A stretch of DNA of 20,513 bases. Origin: JBGZFC01 sp964346495 (GTDB taxonomy: Bacteria > Bacteroidota > Bacteroidia > Bacteroidales > Dysgonomonadaceae). Shown one piece after another: positions 15,407 through 20,513 of the stretch; within the stretch, counting starts at the first letter, position 1, and every line of letters starts with the position of its first letter. The stretch lies in contig CAYFUW010000035.1 in NCBI GenBank assembly GCA_964346495.1, positions 1-20,513 on the forward strand. The letters run 5' to 3'. The position numbers and the translations under genes are program-made. The notes beneath the pieces are model-generated. The model did not search any database. It saw nothing but the letters and a program-made list of their open reading frames with translations, and was not told the origin of the DNA.

Positions 15407-15523
15407 ATGAAAGTAAGAGCATCTATAAAAAAACGTTCCGATGATTGCAAAATCGTAAGAAGAAAAGGACGTTTATATGTTATCAACAAAAAAAATCCAC
15501 GTTTTAAACAACGTCAGGGATAA
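15407..15523 (+). CDS. rpmJ: 50S ribosomal protein L36, zinc-free form
   Basis: L36 (bL36) is the smallest common 50S protein. This 38-aa frame reads MKVRASIKKRSDDCKIVRRK at its start and ends NKKNPRFKQRQG; start, length and KQRQG terminus are diagnostic. Of the classic zinc ligands (three Cys and one His) only the second cysteine (C14) remains; the others are S11, N27 and F32. It is thus the non-zinc form, which matches what is usual in Bacteroidota. It lies between infA and rpsM as in most bacteria. Confidence 0.96.
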   Translation: MKVRASIKKRSDDCKIVRRKGRLYVINKKNPRFKQRQG

Positions 15524-15565
15524 TAAATTAATCGTGAAATTATTAAAAACAAATTATAAAAATAT

Positions 15566-15946
15566 ATGGCTATAAGAATTGTAGGGGTCGATTTGCCACA
15601 AAATAAGAGAGGTGAAGTAGCACTCACTTATATCTTTGGTATAGGCCGCAGCTCGGCAAACAAAATATTGGAAAAAGCCGGTGTTGACAGAGATATAAAA
15701 GTAAAAGACTGGACCGACGATCAAGCAGCAAGTATTCGTGAAATTATTTCAACAGAATACAAAGTAGAGGGAGATCTACGTTCGGAAGTACAATTGAATA
15801 TCAAACGTCTAATGGATATTGGTTGCTACCGTGGCATTCGCCATCGTATCGGTTTACCCGTACGCGGACAAAGCACCAAAAATAATGCACGTACACGTAA
15901 AGGAAGAAGAAAAACAGTTGCTAACAAGAAAAAAGCGACTAAATAA
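15566..15946 (+). CDS. rpsM: 30S ribosomal protein S13
   Basis: S13 (uS13) lies in the 30S head, contacts P-site tRNA and bridges to L5 of the 50S. The 126-aa protein starts MAIRIVGVDLPQNKRGEVAL, with YIFGIGRSSANKIL next (about residues 22-35), and has the C-terminal signature CYRGIRHRIGLPVRGQSTKN followed by NARTRKGRRKT. The last residues are a lysine-rich tail that reaches tRNA in known structures. Length is slightly above the 118 of E. coli. rpsK starts 12 nt downstream. Confidence 0.98.
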   Translation: MAIRIVGVDLPQNKRGEVALTYIFGIGRSSANKILEKAGVDRDIKVKDWTDDQAASIREIISTEYKVEGDLRSEVQLNIKRLMDIGCYRGIRHRIGLPVRGQSTKNNARTRKGRRKTVANKKKATK

Positions 15947-15958
15947 TAGGTAAATAAT

Positions 15959-16348
15959 ATGGCAAAAAGAACAGTTTCAGCAAAAAGAAGAAACGTGAAA
16001 GTTGGCGCGGTAGGACAAGCGCACATTTCATCATCGTTCAATAACATCATCGTATCGTTGACAAACGAAAACGGAGAAGTTATTAGTTGGTCATCTGCCG
16101 GAAAAATGGGTTTTCGCAGCTCTAAAAAGAACACACCTTACGCAGCTCAAATGGTAGCACAAGATTGTGCTAAAGTGGCTTATGATTTGGGTCTTAGAAA
16201 AGTAAAGGTTTACGTAAAAGGTCCGGGTAACGGACGTGAGTCTGCAATCAGAACCATTCACGGTGCAGGAATTGAAGTGACAGAAATAGTTGACGTTACT
16301 CCATTACCACACAACGGATGTCGTCCTCCGAAAGCAAGAAGAGTTTAA
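15959..16348 (+). CDS. rpsK: 30S ribosomal protein S11
   Basis: S11 (uS11) forms the 30S platform near the Shine-Dalgarno helix and E site. The 129-aa product starts with a basic tail, then GQAHISSSFNNIIVSLTN near residues 19-36, and ends with the signature GPGNGRESAIRTIHGAGIEV and DVTPLPHNGCRPPKARRV. Length is exactly that of many bacterial S11 proteins. It is followed by a 218-nt gap with extensive RNA pairing before rpsD, the longest gap inside the operon. Confidence 0.98.
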   Translation: MAKRTVSAKRRNVKVGAVGQAHISSSFNNIIVSLTNENGEVISWSSAGKMGFRSSKKNTPYAAQMVAQDCAKVAYDLGLRKVKVYVKGPGNGRESAIRTIHGAGIEVTEIVDVTPLPHNGCRPPKARRV

Positions 16349-16356
16349 AAACAAAT

Positions 16357-16543
16357 GCTATTGGCTTTTAGCACTCAGCAATTGATTTAGTCTCGATTGC
16401 ATTGGTGTTCCACACGCTGATTGCCAACGGCTACAAGCAAAATTAAATAATCATAAGATTAATTTGTATTGAGTTTTAAATTGTGATTAGATTACAAAAA
16501 CACTTCTCTGTAATCGCGGCTGCACGGTTTAAAACATCAATAC
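16357..16543 (+). promoter_or_regulatory. large two-domain RNA structure upstream of the S4 gene
   Basis: Domain 1 (16357-16431) is closed by a 9-position helix, GCTATTGGC with GCCAACGGC (16423-16431), with one G-U pair and one mismatch. It continues with TCAGC (16375-16379) paired to GCTGA (16416-16420), and within that two hairpins, AATTGA/TCGATT (16380-16385 with 16393-16398) and GTGT/ACAC (16405-16408 with 16412-16415), a three-way junction. Domain 2 (16466-16543) is a 20-bp helix with one bulged A (16536): 16466-16485 with 16523-16543, including two G-U pairs. It is capped, across a 4-by-7 internal loop, by GATTACA/TGTAATC (16490-16496 with 16509-16515). It ends 23 nt before the rpsD ATG. 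S4 is a known autogenous repressor in other phyla; an S4 leader role here is inferred. Confidence 0.6.
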
Positions 16544-16566
16544 CCAACGTAAAATAGATTAAAAAA

Positions 16567-17175
16567 ATGGCAAGATATACAGGTCCAAAATCAAAAATCG
16601 CCCGTAAATTTGGCGAACCTATTTTCGGTCCCGATAAAGTTCTTTCTAAAAAGAATTATCCTCCGGGACAGCACGGAAATTCGCGCAGAAGAAAAACATC
16701 TGAGTATGGAATACAGCTTCGTGAAAAACAACGTGCAAAATATACTTATGGAGTATTGGAGAAACAATTCCGCTTAACATTCGATAGAGCTGCACGCAGT
16801 CGTGGCGTAACAGGTGAAGTATTGTTACAGCTTCTTGAAATGCGTTTAGATAACGTAGTTTATCGTTTAGGAATTGCTCCCACAAGAGCCGCAGCACGTC
16901 AATTAGTAACTCACCGTCATATCGTAGTAAACGGCAATGTTGTAAACATTCCGTCGTTTACCGTTAAACCCGGTGATATAGTTGGTGTAAGAGAAAAATC
17001 GAAATCGCTAGAAGTTATTACAAACTCTTTGGCAGGTTTCAATCATAGCAGATACCCCTGGTTAGAGTGGGACAACTCATCGCTTAGCGGTAAATTTTTA
17101 CATTTGCCCGAAAGAAATGACATCCCCGAAAACATTAAAGAACAACTGATAGTAGAATTATATTCTAAACAATAA
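16567..17175 (+). CDS. rpsD: 30S ribosomal protein S4
   Basis: S4 (uS4) nucleates assembly of the 30S body by binding the 5' domain junction of 16S rRNA and guards the mRNA entry. The 202-aa protein starts MARYTGPKSKIARKFGEPIF and has YPPGQHGNSRRRKTSEYG near residues 31-48. The S4 RNA-binding domain runs about 92-150, with MRLDNVVYRLGIAPTRAAAR then VVNGNVVNIPSFTVKPGD. The N-terminal zinc-binding cysteines seen in some S4 proteins are absent. In E. coli and Bacillus, S4 represses its own mRNA; here the 218-nt gap before the gene holds a large RNA structure that would suit such control. rpoA begins 4 nt after the stop. Confidence 0.98.
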   Translation: MARYTGPKSKIARKFGEPIFGPDKVLSKKNYPPGQHGNSRRRKTSEYGIQLREKQRAKYTYGVLEKQFRLTFDRAARSRGVTGEVLLQLLEMRLDNVVYRLGIAPTRAAARQLVTHRHIVVNGNVVNIPSFTVKPGDIVGVREKSKSLEVITNSLAGFNHSRYPWLEWDNSSLSGKFLHLPERNDIPENIKEQLIVELYSKQ

Positions 17176-17179
17176 TTTC

Positions 17180-18181
17180 ATGGCAATATTAGCATTCCAA
17201 AAACCCGATAAAGTAGTCATGCTCGAAGAGAGTACTTTCTCTGGTAAGTTTGAATTTCGTCCGTTAGAACCCGGTTATGGCATCACCATTGGTAATGCAC
17301 TACGCCGTATATTGCTCTCTTCTTTGGAAGGATATGCAATAACTTCGGTTAAATTCGACACCGTAGAGCATGAGTTTGCAACTATTCCGGGCATCTTCGA
17401 AGATGTAACAACTATTATTTTGAATCTTAAAAAAGTGAGATTCAAACAAATAGTAGAAGAGTTTGAAACAGAAAAAGTAAGCCTTAACATATCGGGCACG
17501 AGTGTGTTTAAAGCCGGAGATATAGGAAAAGTGTTAACCGGTTTTGAAGTTCTGAATCCGGAGCTCGAAATTTGTCATCTGGAGAAAAAAGCCAATCTAA
17601 AACTCGAACTTACTATAGGTAAGGGACGTGGATATTTTTCGGCTGAAGAAAACCGGACAATGCTTGTTGATGAAGACGTACAGGTAATTGCTATAGACTC
17701 TATTTTTACTCCGATAAGGAACGTAAAATATGAAGTTGAAGATTACCGTATAGAACAAAAAACTGACTACGAAAAATTAATTATAGAAGTTACAACCGAT
17801 GGTTCTATCCATCCGAAAGAAGCATTGAAAGAAGCAGCAAAAATTCTGATTCAGCACTTTGCTCTCTTCTCTGACGACGATAAAATTATGCTTGAAACAG
17901 CAAACGCTGAAAGTTTTGAAGAGTTTGACGAAGAAGTATTGCATATGCGTCAATTGCTAAAACGCAAACTTGCCGATTTGAACCTTTCTGTACGTGCTCT
18001 CAACTGTCTGAAAGCAGCAGAAGTAGAAACACTCGGACACTTAGTTCAACATAACAAAAACGATTTGTTGAAATTTAGAAACTTCGGTAAGAAATCGCTA
18101 TCCGAATTGGAAGAGCTGCTGGAAGGCCTTAATTTGACATTCGGTATGGATATTTCTAAATATAAATTAGATAAAGATTAA
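17180..18181 (+). CDS. rpoA: DNA-directed RNA polymerase alpha subunit
   Basis: The alpha subunit dimerises to nucleate RNA polymerase assembly, and its C-terminal domain binds upstream promoter DNA and activators. The 333-aa protein has the N-terminal dimerisation domain with GITIGNALRRILLSSLEG (residues 34-51), which includes the arginine equivalent to R45 of E. coli. An acidic linker near 236-255 leads to the C-terminal domain (about 262-333) with LSVRALNCLKAAEVETLG; R272 corresponds to the DNA-binding R265. Both domains are intact. It lies 4 nt after rpsD and 5 nt before rplQ, the universal arrangement that couples polymerase and ribosome supply. Confidence 0.98.
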   Translation: MAILAFQKPDKVVMLEESTFSGKFEFRPLEPGYGITIGNALRRILLSSLEGYAITSVKFDTVEHEFATIPGIFEDVTTIILNLKKVRFKQIVEEFETEKVSLNISGTSVFKAGDIGKVLTGFEVLNPELEICHLEKKANLKLELTIGKGRGYFSAEENRTMLVDEDVQVIAIDSIFTPIRNVKYEVEDYRIEQKTDYEKLIIEVTTDGSIHPKEALKEAAKILIQHFALFSDDDKIMLETANAESFEEFDEEVLHMRQLLKRKLADLNLSVRALNCLKAAEVETLGHLVQHNKNDLLKFRNFGKKSLSELEELLEGLNLTFGMDISKYKLDKD

Positions 18182-18186
18182 CGATA

Positions 18187-18702
18187 ATGAGACATAAGAA
18201 AAAAAATAATCATTTAGGACGCAAAACTGCACATCGCAAATCGATGTTGTCTAATATGGCATCTTCGCTCATTATGCACAAGCGCATCAATACAACTGTG
18301 CCTAAAGCAAAGGAGTTGAGAAAATTTGTAGAGCCTCTTATTACTAAATCGAAAGAAGACAGTACTACTTCTCGTAGAAATGTTTTCAGTGCGTTGCAGA
18401 ATAAAGAAGCTGTTACAGAGTTGTTCCAAAATGTATCGCAAAAAGTTGGTGATCGTCCCGGTGGATATACACGCATAATAAAAACCGGATTCAGATTGGG
18501 CGACAATGCACCAATGTGCTTTATTGAACTTGTTGATTACAACGAAAATATGTTGAGTGAAGGTAAAGCTAAGAAAACCAGAACTCGTCGTTCTCGCAGA
18601 AAATCAACAGGAGCTGAAACAACTGAAGCTACAGCAGAAAAAGCGACTAAAGCTGAAGAAACTGCTGCAGAAGAGACTTCTGAAGAGAAAACTGAAGAAT
18701 AG
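18187..18702 (+). CDS. rplQ: 50S ribosomal protein L17, with acidic C-terminal tail
   Basis: L17 (bL17) lies on the back of the 50S near the tunnel exit. The core (residues 1-120) starts MRHKKKNNHLGRKTAHRKSM and includes the GGYTRIIKTGFRLGDNAPMCFIELVDY signature, seen as GGYTRIIKTG then GDNAPM. At 171 aa it exceeds the 127 aa of E. coli L17. The extra part is a basic stretch (about 127-139, KAKKTRTRRSRRK) followed by a low-complexity tail of Glu, Ala and Thr (about 143-171). Such tails occur on L17 in Bacteroidota and are probably disordered. It is the last gene of the operon; tandem hairpins follow. Confidence 0.97.
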   Translation: MRHKKKNNHLGRKTAHRKSMLSNMASSLIMHKRINTTVPKAKELRKFVEPLITKSKEDSTTSRRNVFSALQNKEAVTELFQNVSQKVGDRPGGYTRIIKTGFRLGDNAPMCFIELVDYNENMLSEGKAKKTRTRRSRRKSTGAETTEATAEKATKAEETAAEETSEEKTEE

Positions 18703-18711
18703 TATCAATTT

Positions 18712-18783
18712 GAGTGACATTTTTGTCACTTTACGGAATAAAAATACAGAACATATTTTATCGACCAGATAAAATATGTTCTG
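18712..18783 (+). terminator. tandem hairpins at the end of the ribosomal operon
   Basis: GAGTGACA (18712-18719) pairs with TGTCACTT (18724-18731) around a TTTT loop, 9 nt after the rplQ stop. A second hairpin, CAGAACATATTTTATC (18747-18762) with its exact complement (18768-18783), has 16 uninterrupted pairs and a GACCA loop. Neither is followed by a good T run on the plus strand. On the minus strand the second is followed by TATTTTTATT, so it could stop antisense transcription. Together they are the likely 3' end of the operon, through termination or blocked 3' trimming. Confidence 0.5.
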
Positions 18784-18928
18784 ACCAAATGCAAGATAAT
18801 TTCACGATTTTAAAAATTTAAATTGTTATTGCATGGTACAAGAAACGCTGATGAAAAGTATTATCTACCAAAGTCGGAGTTCTAAAATCTCAGACAGATT
18901 ACTTTATTCGGCGAAGCTGTGATTTTTA
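18784..18928. other. non-coding spacer after the operon
   Basis: No gene is seen on either strand. A further AT-rich hairpin can form between 18790-18802 (TGCAA then AATTT) and 18820-18833 (AAATT then TTGCA) with a small internal loop. It has no T tract. The rest, to the repeat at 18929, shows only short complementary pieces and nothing I can name. Confidence 0.4.
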
Positions 18929-18976
18929 AAATGTTAAACATTTAGGAAGCGTTGCGAGTGATTCGTAGCGCTTTCT
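18929..18976. repeat. 48-nt hairpin repeat, copy 1
   Basis: This 48-nt segment differs at only five positions from 20257-20304. Both copies share the core GCGTTGCGAGTGATT and can form an 8-bp hairpin; here AGGAAGCG (18944-18951) pairs with CGCTTTCT (18969-18976), with one G-U pair. Its first 15 nt, AAATGTTAAACATTT, form a palindrome that is not kept in copy 2. The element lies between the ribosomal operon and the AraC-family gene. It may be a repeated terminator or a small interspersed element. Confidence 0.65.
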
Positions 18977-19049
18977 TCGTTTGATAGAATGTGATTGAAC
19001 ATAAAATATCTTTTTAGCCTTATAGTACAAAATATTACAATTATATTTA

Positions 19050-19057
19050 TACATTTG
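19050..19057 (+). promoter_or_regulatory. -7 promoter element of the AraC-family gene
   Basis: TACATTTG matches the Bacteroidota -7 consensus TAnnTTTG exactly, 25 nt before the ATG at 19083. No convincing TTTG is seen 19-21 nt upstream, so the promoter may be weak or activator-dependent. Transcription would start near 19062-19065, giving a leader of about 20 nt. Confidence 0.5.
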
Positions 19058-19082
19058 TAAAACTTTATCAATGAATAATTAG

Positions 19083-19967
19083 ATGACAAATCACTCACAA
19101 TACCCATTTTTAACTCTGAGAGAAGCAATTATAAGTCTCGGTTATGAGTGGCAGGAGAAAGATTACTTTTTCTGTCACGGCTCTTTTCCTATTATCGAAA
19201 ATGCTACTACAGATATGGAAAATTATGTGGGTATTTTACTGTGTACCGATGGCGATATCGATATAAGTATAAACGAAATAGATTATAATCTGACGGCATC
19301 TACCTTATTGATTGCACATCCTTCATCTATTGTTCATATAGTTCGTTCAAGAAGTCAATATAACGGCATTTTGATATTTGTAGCACATGATTTTTTGACA
19401 AAATATATAATAAATGCCCAGCTTGTTCAACCTTTTCGGCAAGTTTCCAAAAATGAATATTGGCTCGCTAAACTTACAAAAGAAGAGCAGAAAAGTCTTA
19501 TCGATATTTACAAATTGATTTATCGAAAAAGAGAAAACAAAGATTCGGTGTTTCAGTATGAAGTATTGCACAATTTGTTACTGGCTTATATGTGCGAAGT
19601 AGCCGAGATTTTTGTGAAAAGCAATAAAGTAGAAACCCGCTCAACAAGAAGTGAGGAGATTACCGATATTTTTTTTAATTTGCTATCGCAGCAAATAAAA
19701 ATAAGCCATAAAACAGCCTATTTCGCTAACCAACTGAATATCTCACCCAAACATTTTATTAAGGCAGTGAAAATCACCACTAAAAAAACACCCGGATTTT
19801 TTATCAACGAAAAAATAGCCGACCAAGCCAAGTTATTACTAACCTATAATCAGCTTACAATAAGTCAAATTTCAGAAAAACTCGGCTTTTCCGAAGCATC
19901 ATCATTCAGTAAATTTTTCAAAAAGCAAATAGGTGTATCGCCATCTGAGTTTAGAGAACAGTTCTAA
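19083..19967 (+). CDS. AraC-family transcriptional regulator
   Basis: This 294-aa protein is a likely DNA-binding activator. The C-terminal AraC/XylS domain spans about residues 195-294 with two helix-turn-helix units: the first around KTAYFANQLNISPKHFIKAV (210-229), the second around LTISQISEKLGFSEASSFSK (258-277), followed by the family end FFKKQIGVSPSEFRE. The N-terminal part (about 25-105) has the alternating strand pattern of a cupin-like sensor domain, including SINEIDYNLTASTLLIAHP. A helical linker follows. No membrane segment or signal peptide is evident. Its ligand and targets are unknown. It has its own predicted promoter, stands 380 nt from rplQ and is not part of the operon. The nearby repeats and a gene fragment suggest a variable region. 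Confidence 0.9.
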   Translation: MTNHSQYPFLTLREAIISLGYEWQEKDYFFCHGSFPIIENATTDMENYVGILLCTDGDIDISINEIDYNLTASTLLIAHPSSIVHIVRSRSQYNGILIFVAHDFLTKYIINAQLVQPFRQVSKNEYWLAKLTKEEQKSLIDIYKLIYRKRENKDSVFQYEVLHNLLLAYMCEVAEIFVKSNKVETRSTRSEEITDIFFNLLSQQIKISHKTAYFANQLNISPKHFIKAVKITTKKTPGFFINEKIADQAKLLLTYNQLTISQISEKLGFSEASSFSKFFKKQIGVSPSEFREQF

Positions 19968-20014
19968 ATAGAGAGTTTTAGGCAACAAGATGTGAATCTC
20001 AGGCAAATAGATTC

Positions 20015-20176
20015 TTGTTTGTGTTTGTTATTTTTGTGTTTATTTTATTGTGGAATCCTGTTTTTGCAGGTATTAACGTAGTCGTTTGGACAGCGGTAAC
20101 ATTTATTATGTTGGGCTGTTATACCATTTATTTTTCAATTAAATTGCGAAAACTGAACAAAATGATGAAGGAATAA
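20015..20176 (+). pseudogene. fragment of a small membrane protein, possibly HdeD-like (DUF308)
   Basis: The frame is open from 19982 to the TAA at 20174-20176 but has no ATG at its head; the first usable codon is a TTG at 20015, which would give 53 aa. The product has two hydrophobic stretches separated by LLWNPVFAGINVV, followed by YFSIKLRKLNKMMKE. The pattern of an NP-F/AG turn, a second membrane helix, then a KLRKL tail recalls the C-terminal end of HdeD/DUF308 membrane proteins. I therefore read it as the remnant of a longer gene whose front is lost, 47 nt after the AraC-family gene. It could instead be a genuine small membrane protein with a TTG start. No Shine-Dalgarno is seen. A 7-bp hairpin (20175-20181 with 20188-20194) overlaps the stop. 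Confidence 0.4.
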
Positions 20177-20256
20177 TGAAATATTTGTTTCATTTCATTG
20201 GAAGCTGAATCATTTGCTGATTAATATATTGTACTAAAATTGAAACTGAAATTGTG

Positions 20257-20304
20257 AAATGTTAATTATTTAGAAAGCGTTGCGAGTGATTAGTAGTGCT
20301 TTCT
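20257..20304. repeat. 48-nt hairpin repeat, copy 2
   Basis: Forty-three of 48 positions match copy 1 at 18929-18976, in the same orientation. AGAAAGCG (20272-20279) pairs with TGCTTTCT (20297-20304), again 8 bp with one G-U pair. The stem changes between the copies keep pairing: the copy 1 G-U near the base becomes A-U here and the top C-G pair becomes U-G. A T-rich stretch (AATTTTTAT) follows, so this copy could act as a terminator. It lies 80 nt after the membrane-protein fragment. Confidence 0.65.
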
Positions 20305-20311
20305 AATTTTT

Positions 20312-20347
20312 ATCTGTACAGATTTATTTTTTTTATTCTGTATAGAT
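20312..20347. promoter_or_regulatory. paired operator-like dyads
   Basis: ATCTGTACAGAT (20312-20323) is a perfect 12-nt palindrome. A near copy, TCTGTATAGAT (20337-20347), differs at one base from the matching 11 nt and lies exactly 24 nt further on. Two like dyads at about two helical turns suit cooperative binding of a dimeric regulator. The gene controlled, if any, would lie beyond the right edge. The regulator is unknown. Confidence 0.35.
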
Positions 20348-20513
20348 GTAAATAATAGAGTTATAGAGAGTTTTTTTATAATACTTGCCTACATCTTGAG
20401 AAAATATTTATAATGTTAAATAGCACAAACTAAGTGAGATGGAGTGTTATGCATATAAGATGAGGTGTATAAAAAGAAGGAGAGGATTAGGCTGTCTAAA
20501 AAAAGGAACAATA
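20348..20513. other. right-edge non-coding segment with possible insertion-sequence end
   Basis: No reading frame of note is present. TAGGCTGTCT followed by seven or eight A residues (20488-20505) resembles the outer ends of some IS families found in Bacteroidota, in which GGCTGTCT leads into an A run. Only one end would be in view and no transposase is visible, so this is a weak call. No good TAnnTTTG promoter was found in this stretch. Confidence 0.25.

Noticed and set aside
18557..18772. 71-aa plus-strand frame across the end of rplQ
   Set aside because: Low-complexity shadow of the Glu/Ala/Lys tail in another frame; it also runs through the operon-end hairpins.
10345..18880. Ten-nucleotide match between CTCCGACTTT (10350-10359) and its complement AAAGTCGGAG near 18870
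   Set aside because: A single inverted 10-nt match in 20 kb is expected by chance and the contexts differ.
20384..20412. Possible promoter with CTTG and TATTTATA
   Set aside because: The -7 part misses two of the fixed TAnnTTTG bases and the spacer is 17 nt, too short for the Bacteroidota pattern.

Overview
The window is a nearly complete, uniformly plus-strand ribosomal protein super-operon from an AT-rich Bacteroidota genome, most likely of the order Bacteroidales. The placement is inferred from three things: str, S10, spc and alpha blocks joined without tuf; promoter motifs of the TAnnTTTG type; and mostly A-rich rather than Shine-Dalgarno start regions. It is also supported by the cysteine-poor L36 and the long, zinc-free S14. 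No species is assigned.

Layout. Positions 1-240 hold a possible terminator for an upstream gene, a Bacteroidota-type promoter and a hairpin leader. Then follow rpsL-rpsG-fusA-rpsJ (241-3757), rplC-rplD-rplW-rplB-rpsS-rplV-rpsC-rplP-rpmC-rpsQ (3879-8698), and rplN-rplX-rplE-rpsN-rpsH-rplF-rplR-rpsE-rpmD-rplO-secY-map-infA (8700-15338). The alpha-like block is rpmJ-rpsM-rpsK-rpsD-rpoA-rplQ (15407-18702). Two genes are too short for routine ORF lists but clear on reading: rpmD (12318-12494) and rpmJ (15407-15523). Together these genes supply about half of the ribosomal proteins, EF-G, IF-1, the SecY translocon, methionine aminopeptidase and the RNA polymerase alpha subunit.

After rplQ come tandem hairpins. 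The accessory tail (18703-20513) holds an AraC-family regulator, a fragment that looks like the end of a small membrane protein, two copies of a 48-nt hairpin repeat flanking the regulator, a pair of operator-like dyads, and a possible insertion-sequence end at the edge.

The coding content is ordinary. The part worth attention is the non-coding sequence inside the operon. Genes are mostly 1-40 nt apart, but five gaps (rpsL/rpsG, rpsJ/rplC, rpsN/rpsH, infA/rpmJ, rpsK/rpsD) are 68-218 nt long, and each contains extensive complementary segments. The rpsK/rpsD gap is the most striking: a four-helix junction-like domain followed by a 20-bp helix capped by a second hairpin, just before the S4 gene. 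I read these as candidate autoregulatory mRNA structures. That is an inference from base pairing in one sequence and was not tested by alignment. I saw no CRISPR array, tRNA, rRNA, defence system or complete mobile element.
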